In this document: positions 1 through 8,960 of the stretch, piece after piece | Layout: every line of letters begins with the position of its first letter | Position numbering within the stretch: the first letter of the stretch is position 1 | Assembly: GCF_001447195.1 (NCBI RefSeq) | Contig: NZ_LFRI01000386.1 | Location: 402,104 to 466,103, forward strand | Source: Aquabacterium parvum | GTDB taxonomy: Bacteria; Pseudomonadota; Gammaproteobacteria; Burkholderiales; Burkholderiaceae_C | DNA length: 64,000 nt | Direction of reading: 5' to 3' | The notes under the pieces: model-generated | The model's database searches: none | Told to the model about the DNA's origin: nothing | The model's input: the letters and a program-made list of their open reading frames with translations, nothing else | Program-made: the position numbers and the translations under genes

Positions 1-30
1 GCCCGCAAGGGATCGGCCGACGAGGGCTGA
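1..30 (+). CDS. Possible 3' end of an upstream gene (partial)
   Basis: Frame 1 is open from the window edge and stops at TGA 28-30, giving a tail ending KGSADEG. This is too short to identify. About 160 bp of non-coding sequence follow before fimT, with a small GGGGC/GCCCC hairpin at 72-84 that has no T-run and a perfect 14-bp palindrome at 112-125. It could equally be chance. Confidence 0.2.
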   Translation, partial: ARKGSADEG

Positions 31-111
31 CGGGACGCTCTCCTGTCGTTTTCCATGATCCCTCGCTTGCGGGGGCGACGCCCCTGAAACGGCGTCGATT
101 CGAGGGGGAAC

Positions 112-125
112 CCGCAGGCCTGCGG
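112..125. repeat. Perfect 14-bp palindrome upstream of fimT
   Basis: CCGCAGGCCTGCGG is its own reverse complement and lies about 30 bp upstream of the putative fimT -35 element. It could be an operator for a dimeric regulator or the stem of an RNA end. Only the symmetry is seen; the function is not known. Confidence 0.35.
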
Positions 126-156
126 ACGAGCGGTCGGCATGCGCCGCTCAGCGGTG

Positions 157-184
157 TTGCGCTGCCGGGTGGGCGCGCTACATT
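157..184 (+). promoter_or_regulatory. Putative sigma70 promoter of the minor pilin operon
   Basis: TTGCGC (157-162) and TACATT (179-184) are separated by 16 bp. The -10 ends only 6 bases before the fimT ATG at 191 and there is no Shine-Dalgarno sequence, so transcription from here would start at or next to the start codon and give a leaderless message. Confidence 0.4.
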
Positions 185-190
185 CGCCGC

Positions 191-745
191 ATGCAAAAAG
201 CGGGAATCCTCCACATTCAGCGTGGCTTCACTCTGGTCGAGATGATGGTCACGATCGCTGTGCTTGTCATTTTGGCCAGCATTGCGGTGCCGGGCTTGCA
301 GTCGTTCACGACTCGCTCGGGCATGAACGCCATCCGGGACGACTTTTCGATTGCGCTGCAGCGTGCGCGCTTGGATGCGATCAGCAGGAACACGTGCGTC
401 TCGATTTGTCAGCTTGAGGCGGGTACGTCCAATACCTGCCAAGCTAACGCGACGGCATCATGGGCCGGCGGGTGGATCGTGTTCACCAACCAGGCCTGCT
501 CTGCGGCCTTGCCTGATGAGGCCCTGCCTCGGGAAAACATCGTGGCGGTGCGTCAGGCGTCCGACCCACGGTTTCAGCTCATACAAAAAAACCCGACGGG
601 AATCGTGACGTTCGACCCTCGCGGCACGCAGCTGGGCCAGAACTTCTCGGGTGTCACCCAGGACGCCCAGGAGGAAGACAGCGTGCATGCGCGAGCGATC
701 AAAGTCAGTCGGCAAGGCCGCGTGTCGGTTGCGCTGAAAGACTGA
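191..745 (+). CDS. fimT: Type IV minor pseudopilin FimT/GspH family
   Basis: This 184-residue prepilin has a short leader and a class III cleavage site (RG then FTLVEMM, about residues 13-19) followed by the hydrophobic alpha-1 helix and a GspH-like C-terminal beta domain. PilD would cleave and methylate it. The family (FimT/FimU) belongs to the minor-pilin complex that primes pilus assembly and displays the tip adhesin; FimT is also tied to DNA binding in competence in some species. It is the first gene of a tightly packed operon with pilV, pilW, pilX, pilY1 and pilE. The start is the only ATG directly before a correct leader peptide and sits 6 nt after a -10-like hexamer. FimU is the main alternative name. 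Confidence 0.85.
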   Translation: MQKAGILHIQRGFTLVEMMVTIAVLVILASIAVPGLQSFTTRSGMNAIRDDFSIALQRARLDAISRNTCVSICQLEAGTSNTCQANATASWAGGWIVFTNQACSAALPDEALPRENIVAVRQASDPRFQLIQKNPTGIVTFDPRGTQLGQNFSGVTQDAQEEDSVHARAIKVSRQGRVSVALKD

Positions 746-766
746 CGAGTTACCAGAGGTGAAACA

Positions 767-1369
767 GTGAAACCCCGTCAATCTGGCGTTACGCTCGTGG
801 AGGTCCTGGTGTCCATGGTGATCATGGCCCTGGGTTTGGTGAGCTTGGCTGCGCTGCAGAACTACACCTTGCGATACCAACTGGGGTCGGTGCACCGGGC
901 GCAGCTCTCCGGTTTGTTGTCCGATTACGCCGAGCGTGTGCGTTCCAACCTTTCCCAGGCTCCCGGGGTGGCTCCTGTCAAGCCAGAGGACGCGCCCTAT
1001 GCATACCTGAAGACCTGGGCGGATCAGGCCAGCGTGCCTGACGAGGCGTCGGCATCTGTCTCATGCACGGGTGAAAGCGTCTGCGCTGCGGACGCCCTTG
1101 CCAATGCAGACAAAGATCAATGGCGCGCTCGCGTGCGTCGCGAGTTGCCGCGTGGCTCTGTCTGGGTGGCGGGGGATGCCGTCCAGGGCATGACCGTGAC
1201 CTTCATGTGGGCCGACAAAGAAAACGTCGACAGCGCAGCGGCTGGCAACCTGGTGCAAGCGGCTTCCTGCAGCGCCAATGACACCGGCCTGGCGCAGCAA
1301 ACCTGTTGTCCAGCAGATGCCAAGGTGCCTGCCGGGGTCCGCTGCGCCACCTTTTCTCTCACCCCCTGA
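767..1369 (+). CDS. pilV: Type IV pilus minor pilin PilV
   Basis: This 200-residue prepilin begins with a very short leader, a cleavage site after Gly7 and the sequence VTLVEVLVSM, followed by a helix rich in Leu and Ala. The C-terminal half carries several cysteines, as is usual in PilV. PilV joins FimT/U, PilW, PilX and PilE in the inner-membrane priming complex and connects to PilY1. AGAGGTGA lies 7-14 bases before the ATG, a clear ribosome-binding site. The gene is 21 bp after fimT and 7 bp before pilW, so co-transcription is very likely. Confidence 0.88.
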   Translation: MKPRQSGVTLVEVLVSMVIMALGLVSLAALQNYTLRYQLGSVHRAQLSGLLSDYAERVRSNLSQAPGVAPVKPEDAPYAYLKTWADQASVPDEASASVSCTGESVCAADALANADKDQWRARVRRELPRGSVWVAGDAVQGMTVTFMWADKENVDSAAAGNLVQAASCSANDTGLAQQTCCPADAKVPAGVRCATFSLTP

Positions 1370-1376
1370 ATACACG

Positions 1377-2534
1377 ATGCACCGCGAACGCATTTCATCA
1401 AGAGGCGCACGTCGGCAAAGCGGGGTGACGCTGGTCGAGCTGATGGTGACCATCGCCATCAACCTTGTCCTCGTGCTGGCAGCCACCTTGCTGTACCTCA
1501 ACACCCGCAGCACCCAGCGCGAAGTCAACGAACGAAGTGCTGTCTACGAGACCGGGCAGTTCGCCATGGGCCTGCTGGCTCGCGATATCAACTCCGCCGG
1601 TTTCTACCCGGCCGCAGCCATCGAGAAACCCAACGAGACCTCTGCCGTGCCCACGGACGGTGTGCGCTTTACGTACGACACGGCGGTGGCAGGCATGGGG
1701 TTGACCGATGAGGCGTACGCGAACGGTGTGTTCGGTTGTGCGGGCAAGTCTTTCGACTCCAAGACCCGTGCCTGCGTCGATTCAGACAAGTTGCCCGAGG
1801 GTTCGGACTCCCTGGTGCTGTCGTATTTCACCGAAGACGCCTTCTCGCTGGGCGCCGGTCAACGTGGTGATTGCACCCGGTCCGATGTGATCACGGACAC
1901 GACCGTTGCGAAGAACGACAAGCGGGCCACCTATTTGACCGACATGTCGGGTTCAGGCTCCGGCAGTGGTGCGGACGACAAAGGCGCCAGCAAGCTCACG
2001 GCCGACAAGGTCAAGCCAGACCTGGGGCCCTTGCCCGACGCGCCCCTGCTCGTGATCAATGCCTACGAGTTGATCAAAGACACCTTGGTGCTCGACGACG
2101 GGCGCGAGGTACCATCATCCACCCTGACGTGCTGGGGCAATGGCAGCGGCAGCCGTCAACCGCTGGTGCAGGGCGTCGAGCAGTTCGTCGTCAGCTACGG
2201 TCTGGCCAACGACGCCTCTCGCCGGCCGGTGCGTTATGTGTCTGCAGGCGTGGTGGGTACCCAGTCTGCCAACATCGACGGCGAACTTCAGCGTGGCTGG
2301 CAGCTGGTCACGTCCATCCGGGTGTGCATGCTCGTGCGTTCGGCCCAATCCACCACCTTGCGTGACGCGCCCGACGTGACCGATTGCCGGGGCGAATCCG
2401 TCAGCCGTGCTAACGGCGTCCAAGTCCAGCGCTTCGAGCAGGTCTTCAGCGTCAAGAACCGCCAGGGCAACACGGTGCCCTTGAAGTTGGCAGTGGCGGG
2501 CGGGCAGGCGCCCGATCCGGAGGCCCAGCCATGA
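1377..2534 (+). CDS. pilW: Type IV pilus assembly protein PilW
   Basis: The protein has 385 residues, with a cleavage site in RQSG then VTLVELMVTIAIN and a long N-terminal helix. The later part has a Gly/Ser-rich stretch (DMSGSGSGSG) and scattered cysteines, matching PilW, the large minor pilin that links PilX/PilY1 to the rest of the tip complex. The frame is open upstream to 1278, but the ATG at 1377 gives a proper leader peptide and lies 7 bp past the pilV stop. Its last four bases overlap the pilX start (ATGA), which suggests translational coupling. Confidence 0.88.
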   Translation: MHRERISSRGARRQSGVTLVELMVTIAINLVLVLAATLLYLNTRSTQREVNERSAVYETGQFAMGLLARDINSAGFYPAAAIEKPNETSAVPTDGVRFTYDTAVAGMGLTDEAYANGVFGCAGKSFDSKTRACVDSDKLPEGSDSLVLSYFTEDAFSLGAGQRGDCTRSDVITDTTVAKNDKRATYLTDMSGSGSGSGADDKGASKLTADKVKPDLGPLPDAPLLVINAYELIKDTLVLDDGREVPSSTLTCWGNGSGSRQPLVQGVEQFVVSYGLANDASRRPVRYVSAGVVGTQSANIDGELQRGWQLVTSIRVCMLVRSAQSTTLRDAPDVTDCRGESVSRANGVQVQRFEQVFSVKNRQGNTVPLKLAVAGGQAPDPEAQP

Positions 2535-3193
2535 TGCGCGTTGTGCCTGCCCGCCAGCGTGGGGTGGCGATGTTGGTCGTGCTTGTGTTCACCCTTGCCT
2601 TGACTGGCATCGCCATCGTCAGCGCCCGCCTGGCCTTGCTGGGTGAGGGCCTGGCTCGCAACCAGCTTGACTTGCAGGTGGCCCGGCAGGCTGCCGAAGC
2701 CGCGCTGCGAGACGCCGAAAAGGACCTGATGATTGCCAATGGGGAGCTCGACTTTCCGGGAGCCGTTTGCAAGCGCAACGTCCAGCGCCCAGTCCTGAAT
2801 CAGATCACCGAGTTCACGGAGGATTGCCTGCGCGGCCAGTGCCTCTTCGATCCGAAGAAGCGCGCCAAGGTCGATTTCTCAAAAGCCGAGGGCGATCCGG
2901 AGCTTGCCGAAGCCTGGTGGCCAGAGGATCGAGGTGGGCGCTGGGGCGCCCCAGGCGAAGACAAGCCTGGCGCAGGCAACGCAGGCCCTTGCCAAACGTT
3001 CACGGGCGCCGTCCCGTTGGGATCGTTCACTGGGGCGCGCGCCGTCCAGGGTGTGGCTTTCCAGCCCGAGTACCTGATTGAACTCATCCCACGCGGCACC
3101 GATTATTTCTTTCGCATCACCGCCCGCGGGTTCGGCTACCGTGCCGGCACAGAGGTGGTGCTCCAGTCTTACTTCTTGGTTCCCGAATCCTGA
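2531..3193 (+). CDS. pilX: Type IV pilus assembly protein PilX
   Basis: This 220-residue minor pilin has the leader MMRVVPARQRG followed by VAMLVVLVFTLAL. Glu5, normal in prepilins, is replaced by a non-acidic residue. PilX proteins often have the atypical form RGxxLLVxL, so the loss fits the family and is thought to mark the terminal subunit. The domain after the helix contains three cysteines. The start overlaps pilW by 4 bp and pilY1 begins 9 bp after its stop. Confidence 0.85.
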   Translation: MMRVVPARQRGVAMLVVLVFTLALTGIAIVSARLALLGEGLARNQLDLQVARQAAEAALRDAEKDLMIANGELDFPGAVCKRNVQRPVLNQITEFTEDCLRGQCLFDPKKRAKVDFSKAEGDPELAEAWWPEDRGGRWGAPGEDKPGAGNAGPCQTFTGAVPLGSFTGARAVQGVAFQPEYLIELIPRGTDYFFRITARGFGYRAGTEVVLQSYFLVPES

Positions 3194-3202
3194 GGCCGTG
3201 CC

Positions 3203-6200
3203 ATGAACCTTCACCTGCCTCGCCTCGCGCTGGCTGCAGCGTCGCTGCTGTCCCTGACGCTGACCGTCTGGGCGCAGACGGGCGTGAGCCCCCAGTTCTC
3301 ATCCACCAGCCTCGCCGCCTACCCGCCAAACATCAGCGAAGGGGTTGGCGGGCCCATGATGATGCTCACGGCGTCGCGTGACCACACGCTGTTCGCACCC
3401 ATCTACACCGACTACGAAGACATCGATGGCGACGGCACGGTTGACTACACCTTCAAGCCGACGTTCGTCTACTACGGCTACTTCGACGCCAAGCTCTGCT
3501 ATAGCTATTCGACCGGCAACCCAGGGCGTTTCGTGCCCTCGGACGTGGCCACCGAGGTGGGCGGTCGACTGACCTGCCCTTCGAGGGAGCCCTTGTGGAG
3601 CGGCAACTTCCTTAACTGGGCCACGATGACCCGCCTGGACGTGGTGCGCAAGACCTTGTATGGCGGTCGAAGGGTGATCGACACAGTGGACAACGCTGGC
3701 GGTGACACCACGCTCCAGATGGCGGCGCTCGGGCACGACGCGCACGCCTTCGTCAAGTACTACGGTGGCGCAGACATCCGTGACTACACCCCATTCACGT
3801 TTGCCGAGCTGGGCAGCGCAGGCTTGACGATGTGCAGCCGTGGCACAGACGCCAACGGTCAAGGTCTGCCGCAGCTTCGTTTGGCCAAGGGCAACTACAG
3901 CCTTTGGGCCACGACGCCCGGGACAGTGTGCAACTGGTCCGAGTTCCAGCCTAACTTCGCCTTTGGCGCGAAGGCCCAGGCCTTCTATAAGGAGTACGGG
4001 CCGCCGGCCAAGGTCAACCCCTACCACGTTGAGCAGGTCCATCGACCCGATTTGCCGTCGTATGACCAGAATGGTGCCAAGTATGGAACAGTTGGCCCCG
4101 AGCTGATCGTTCGTGTTCAGTCATGCGTTGGAAAGTTCATCGGCCAGGGCAACGAACGCTGCCGAGGCTACCGCCGCACCGTCAACAACGTGGTGCAGAC
4201 CACCTACAAGCCCATCGGGTTGTTGCAGGAGTTCGGCACCAGCGAGCGGACGAGCCAAGCGGTCCGCGCCGAGTTCGGCCTGATCACGGGCAGCTTCGAC
4301 GACAACCTGCGCGGCGGTCAGTTGCGCAAGAACGTGGGCTCGGTCAACGACGAGGTTGACCTGGGCACGGGGCGTTTTTGCCACATGCTGACGGAGACCG
4401 ACAGTAACAGCAACTGCAAGGTCACGGCCGATTCCTTTTCGAATGGTCGGGGTTCCACCATCGCGGGCATCATCCGTTCCTTTGATAGCTTGCGGCTGTT
4501 CAACGCTGGCAACTACAACGCTGATGCCCCGGTGATCGGCGGCCGAGCGGACACGTTCGCCTTCCCGTCTCAAGTTCCGAACGGCAGCTTCCCGTCCTGG
4601 GGCAACCCCATGTCGGAGATGATCACGCAGGCACTGGCCTATTTCGCCAACCTGCCCATGGGCGCCGATGCGACCAAGATCACCCGCGATGCCTCGGTGG
4701 GCCTGCCCGTTTCGATCACCCCACGCGACCCCCTTCGCGACACTGACAACGACCCCGTCGCCGGTGTGCCGCGCCGTGACCTGTTTGGTCGGGCGATCTG
4801 CCGCCCCATGCACATGCTGGCCCTGTCCAGCGGGGCGGTCACCCACGACACCGACGAGCCGGGCGCATCCGAAGATGTGTATGGCGATGCCGCGGCGTTC
4901 ATCGGCAAGAACAAGGCCACCGAAACCATCCAGAAGGCGACCGACCGGGTTGGCCAAATCGAGGACATCAACAACAGCCGTCGTTCCGTGGGGTCGGCGG
5001 ATGCCGACTTCGGCTCGGATTGCACCGCCAAGCAGATCGGCACCGTGGTAACCGAGGGCCTCGCACGGGTTGCGGGCGTGTGTCCGGAGGCCCCTGCTGT
5101 CAAGGGCTCGTACCTGGCTGCGGGCGCGGCCTTCATTGCCAACACCCAGGCGGTTCGCGCGCTGGCCGACTTGGTCAATGAGAACGGTAAGTCGGTGTCG
5201 ACCAGCAGGCTCCCTGCCCACGCCCTGCGCGTGAAGTCTTATGCGGCCACCTTGTCAGGCGGCGTGGCCCGCATCGAGGTGCCGATTCCGGGCAAGGCGG
5301 GTGTGGTGTACATCACGCCCGAGAGTTCGTGGGACTTCGTGGACTACAAAACCACCAACGGCCAGTTGATGCCGGGTGCCATGCTCACCTTCCGATCGAT
5401 CTATGGCGATGCGAACTCTGCGTCGTACGTGGTCACCTGGAACGACGCGCAGTTCGGCGGTGACTACGACATGGACATCGTCGGCTTTCTGCGTTGGGAG
5501 CGCAAAGAAAGTGCAAGCCGCCCGGGGGTGTACGAGCTCAGGGTGATGACCGACATCCTCAACCACGACGCAGGTGCCCGGGGCTCGCACGGCTTCAGCA
5601 TCATGGGGACAGAGAACCCCGAGCTTGACAAGCGCTACCTGACACACGGTGGGGTGGGCTACGCTGCACCTGGCTCCGATTGTGCGGGCTTGGGCGGCAC
5701 ACAATTCAACCTGCGCTGTGGGTTCACGGACAGGGGGATGAACACGGGTGCTCCGAACAGCGGCGATGGCTACGCCTGGCCGAGCAGCTACGGAGGCCAA
5801 CGCGTTGACTTCTTCGGCAGCAGCGCGCCCCTGACCACCACGGTGGCCAAGGACTTCACGGTCACCAATGGCGCTGCAGACGTCACCCTGCGCGACCCGC
5901 TCTGGTACGTGGCGAAGTACGGCAGCTTCAGCACCGGCGAAACCGAGTTCGCGGTCAGCTCGAACGCCAGCCCTGAAGCTCGCTCGGGTGCGGCCGCCGT
6001 CAACTGGGACAGCCAGAACAACAACGGCAAGGCGTGCGGGCTCGGCGGCTGCGCCGACGGCGAACCCGACGGCTACTTCCTGGCGCGTCGGCCGGAGTTG
6101 CTCGAGGAGCGCCTGCGCAACCTCCTGAAGGCCATCACCCAGGGAAGCAACTCGGCGCCTGCGGTGTCCTCGTCTCAATTGCTGTCCGACAGCATCAAGT

Positions 6201-8410
6201 ACACGGCCGAGTTCAGCCCCACGGGGTTTGGCGGCACGATCAAGGCGTACACGCTCGACAAAGACGGCGCCTTCAACAGCCAGCCTGGCTGGAGCGCGAC
6301 CGATCTGATGACCAAGGCCGGAACCTCCCGCACGATCATCACGGACAACGGCGACACCGGTCTGGTGTTCGACTGGGCGTCGCTCAATGTGGACTCCCAG
6401 GCGCCCTATCGCGCCGCGATGCTGGGGTTGAGCCTGAGTCAGCAGCCGACGCAGGCCGAGCGCGAGGCGCTATCGGCCCAAGCGAGTCGTGCCGAAAACC
6501 TGATCCTGTACATGCGCGGCGATGACAGCAAAGAGGGCGCGAGCTTCCGCGTTCGCAGCAATGGCGTCATGGGCCCGATCGTCAACTCGACTCCCTGGCT
6601 ACAGAGTGGCTTGGTTGCCGGTCGCTACACCGATGCGGTGTTCGGCGACGGCCCCTCGTACCGCACCTTCGCCAACGGCAAGCTGAAGGCGAAGCCGGTG
6701 CTGTGGGCGGGCGCCAACGACGGCATGTTGCACGGCATCCATGCCCAGACGGGTGAGCCCCTGGTGTCCTACGTGCCCAGCCCCCTGGTCGGGCGCCTGG
6801 AGTCGGCCCTTTCGGCGGGCAATGTCTCTCCCGTGGCCCTGATGGACGGCAGCCCCTTCGCGGCCGACGTGCTGGCGGCCCCTGGCACCGGTTTCCGCAC
6901 CGGCACGGGTTCGACGGGTTCCGTCAAGCCGGCCTGGGCCACCTACCTGTTCAGCTCGTTGGGCCGAGGTGGCCGGGCCGTGTTCGCGCTCGACGTCACC
7001 AGCCCCGACTCGCTGTCCTCCACGCTGACCGCGCCGGCTGCCTTCAAGTGGGTGTTTTCGTCGAGCGTCGACGGTGACCTGGGCTACCAGCTGCAGGACC
7101 CGGTGCGCCACCCGGGTTCGGGGCAGGCCTCGCAGGTGGTCTACCTCAACAGCGGTGATTTCGGCCTGTTGGTGCCCAACGGCTACGGTTCCGACCGTGG
7201 CAAGGCGGCTTTGTTCATCCTCGCGGTCAATGGCCCGACTTCTGCCGGCTGGCAGCCAGTGGGTGCCGGCTCGGGGGGCTCGTTCCGCAAGATCGTGGTG
7301 TCGCGTGACGACGACTCGCAAAACGGGCTGATGGGCGCGACCTGGGTGGACCTGGACAACAACGGCACCGCCGACGTCGTGTACGCCACCGACCTGCGGG
7401 GCCAGCTCTGGAAGTTCGACCTGCGCTCGTCAAACCCGCTGGAATGGCAGTCGGCCCTGGTCACCTCGGTGACGACCACGGTGGGCACCCAGGCCACCAC
7501 CAACGAGGTGGCGCAGCCCCTGTTCACCGCCAGCGTCGGCGGGCGCACGCTGCCGATCACGACGGCGCCGGTGGTGTTCTTCCCGAACTTCGGGGGCGCG
7601 ATGATCTCGTTTGGCACCGGTCGCGCCATCGAATCGGTCGACTTCCCCGATTCCTCCACAACGCAGGCTTTCTTCACGGTGTGGGACAAAGGCCGCTACC
7701 CGGGTGACCGGATCAACCCGCCTCTCACCAACGCCTCGGGTGAGGTCACCTTCGAGAACGCCTTGCCGCGTGTCGGCGCCACGCGAACGATCGGACAGGG
7801 TGAGGCGGCGCGCACCGTCAAGACCTTCGTGCGCCGCGTCTTGCGTCGCGACACGGACGGCAGCGTCTACCAGGTCCAGACCGACGACCAGGGTGACGTG
7901 GTGATCAAGAATGGTGCAGAGGTACGCCTGGCCGATGGCACCACCACCCAGGAGTTCAAGCCGGCCGAACACGACGGTTGGTACTTCGAGTTCCCGGTCG
8001 CGGGGGAGGCGGTCATCAGCTCGCTCACCCGGCGTCAGAACTTCGTGCTTTTCACCACCGTGCGGCCGAAGTCTGGCACGGAGCGGGAGGTCTCGTGCTC
8101 GATGGAGCCACAAGGCGCGCTGTACGCGTTCAGCCCGGTGTCTGGTTTGCCCATCACCCGTCTCCTGTCCACCACCTCTCTGCTCATCGGCAAGGACATC
8201 GCGGATCAAAAGGTCGTCGCTGTCACGGACGCGTCGACGGGTACGTCCGTCAACACTGGCGGGGAAGGCAAGGGGCGTGCGCTGGGCAAGGGCACGGACG
8301 AGGACATCAACTTTTCGGCTTCGAACCTGCGCCTGCAATGGCGCGAAATCATGGGCATGCGCACCCGTCCTGCCGCCACGGCCGATGAAGATAAGGCGCC
8401 CACACCATGA
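3203..8410 (+). CDS. pilY1: PilY1-type pilus tip adhesin
   Basis: The protein is 1735 residues, at the large end for PilY1. A Sec signal peptide ends near residue 25 (VWAQ). A calcium loop of EF-hand type, DIDGDGTVD, lies at 73-81. The C-terminal third, from about residue 985, is the conserved PilY1 beta-propeller and contains DLDNNGTAD at 1383-1391, the counterpart of the calcium site needed for pilus extension and retraction control in Pseudomonas aeruginosa PilY1. PilY1 sits at the pilus tip, helps assembly, senses surfaces and binds host or abiotic surfaces. The large N-terminal part is lineage-specific and I cannot assign it further. The gene follows pilX by 9 bp and overlaps pilE by 4 bp. 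Confidence 0.92.
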   Translation: MNLHLPRLALAAASLLSLTLTVWAQTGVSPQFSSTSLAAYPPNISEGVGGPMMMLTASRDHTLFAPIYTDYEDIDGDGTVDYTFKPTFVYYGYFDAKLCYSYSTGNPGRFVPSDVATEVGGRLTCPSREPLWSGNFLNWATMTRLDVVRKTLYGGRRVIDTVDNAGGDTTLQMAALGHDAHAFVKYYGGADIRDYTPFTFAELGSAGLTMCSRGTDANGQGLPQLRLAKGNYSLWATTPGTVCNWSEFQPNFAFGAKAQAFYKEYGPPAKVNPYHVEQVHRPDLPSYDQNGAKYGTVGPELIVRVQSCVGKFIGQGNERCRGYRRTVNNVVQTTYKPIGLLQEFGTSERTSQAVRAEFGLITGSFDDNLRGGQLRKNVGSVNDEVDLGTGRFCHMLTETDSNSNCKVTADSFSNGRGSTIAGIIRSFDSLRLFNAGNYNADAPVIGGRADTFAFPSQVPNGSFPSWGNPMSEMITQALAYFANLPMGADATKITRDASVGLPVSITPRDPLRDTDNDPVAGVPRRDLFGRAICRPMHMLALSSGAVTHDTDEPGASEDVYGDAAAFIGKNKATETIQKATDRVGQIEDINNSRRSVGSADADFGSDCTAKQIGTVVTEGLARVAGVCPEAPAVKGSYLAAGAAFIANTQAVRALADLVNENGKSVSTSRLPAHALRVKSYAATLSGGVARIEVPIPGKAGVVYITPESSWDFVDYKTTNGQLMPGAMLTFRSIYGDANSASYVVTWNDAQFGGDYDMDIVGFLRWERKESASRPGVYELRVMTDILNHDAGARGSHGFSIMGTENPELDKRYLTHGGVGYAAPGSDCAGLGGTQFNLRCGFTDRGMNTGAPNSGDGYAWPSSYGGQRVDFFGSSAPLTTTVAKDFTVTNGAADVTLRDPLWYVAKYGSFSTGETEFAVSSNASPEARSGAAAVNWDSQNNNGKACGLGGCADGEPDGYFLARRPELLEERLRNLLKAITQGSNSAPAVSSSQLLSDSIKYTAEFSPTGFGGTIKAYTLDKDGAFNSQPGWSATDLMTKAGTSRTIITDNGDTGLVFDWASLNVDSQAPYRAAMLGLSLSQQPTQAEREALSAQASRAENLILYMRGDDSKEGASFRVRSNGVMGPIVNSTPWLQSGLVAGRYTDAVFGDGPSYRTFANGKLKAKPVLWAGANDGMLHGIHAQTGEPLVSYVPSPLVGRLESALSAGNVSPVALMDGSPFAADVLAAPGTGFRTGTGSTGSVKPAWATYLFSSLGRGGRAVFALDVTSPDSLSSTLTAPAAFKWVFSSSVDGDLGYQLQDPVRHPGSGQASQVVYLNSGDFGLLVPNGYGSDRGKAALFILAVNGPTSAGWQPVGAGSGGSFRKIVVSRDDDSQNGLMGATWVDLDNNGTADVVYATDLRGQLWKFDLRSSNPLEWQSALVTSVTTTVGTQATTNEVAQPLFTASVGGRTLPITTAPVVFFPNFGGAMISFGTGRAIESVDFPDSSTTQAFFTVWDKGRYPGDRINPPLTNASGEVTFENALPRVGATRTIGQGEAARTVKTFVRRVLRRDTDGSVYQVQTDDQGDVVIKNGAEVRLADGTTTQEFKPAEHDGWYFEFPVAGEAVISSLTRRQNFVLFTTVRPKSGTEREVSCSMEPQGALYAFSPVSGLPITRLLSTTSLLIGKDIADQKVVAVTDASTGTSVNTGGEGKGRALGKGTDEDINFSASNLRLQWREIMGMRTRPAATADEDKAPTP

Positions 8411-8943
8411 AGGTCAGAACCATGATCGCGCGTGACACTTGGGCCTCGCGTCGGCCCCACGCCATCACCTCCAGGGGGTTCACGCTCATCGAGGTGATGA
8501 TCACCGTGGTGATCGTGGCCATCCTCGCGGCCGTGGCCTACCCGTCCTACACCGAGTACGTGGCCCGGGGGCACCGCACCCAGTTGAAGACACAGATGCA
8601 GGCCGCCCAGCATTGGATGGAGCGCCGCTACAGCGAGCGTTACTTCTACGGCAACGCTGCGAACACCAACGATGCTCCCGCGGCTTTCGCGGATCAATTG
8701 TTCGCGTCCAGCCCGCCGGCTGGCGAAGGGGCTGCTCGCTACAGCCTGAGCGTCACGATCAACGGCACCGGCCAGGGATACGTCATCACAGCCGAGCGCG
8801 TTGACACGGGAACCATGGCCAATGACCAGTGTGGCGACCCGACGGTCGACAATCTGGGCGTCAAGGGTGTCGTGGAAGACAGCCTGAACGACGGTCGCTA
8901 CAAGGGCGATGTGGCCGACGCGATTGCGAACTGCTGGCGGTGA
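8407..8943 (+). CDS. pilE: Type IV pilus minor pilin PilE
   Basis: This 178-residue prepilin has a cleavage site in TSRG then FTLIEVMITVVIVAILAAVAYP, a textbook pilin helix with Glu5 present. Two C-terminal cysteines (DQCGD and NCWR) frame the disulfide-bonded D-loop. PilE in this position is the minor pilin that closes the fimT-pilVWXY1 cluster and not the major subunit. The leader is unusually long if the first ATG at 8407 is used; the ATG at 8422 is an alternative. ATGA overlap with pilY1 supports 8407. Confidence 0.87.
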   Translation: MKVRTMIARDTWASRRPHAITSRGFTLIEVMITVVIVAILAAVAYPSYTEYVARGHRTQLKTQMQAAQHWMERRYSERYFYGNAANTNDAPAAFADQLFASSPPAGEGAARYSLSVTINGTGQGYVITAERVDTGTMANDQCGDPTVDNLGVKGVVEDSLNDGRYKGDVADAIANCWR

Positions 8944-8960
8944 TTCGTTGAGAGCTAGAA

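Noticed and set aside
1..190. AlgR-type box upstream of fimT
   Set aside because: No match to the Pseudomonas CCGTTCGTC-like consensus was found in the available sequence.
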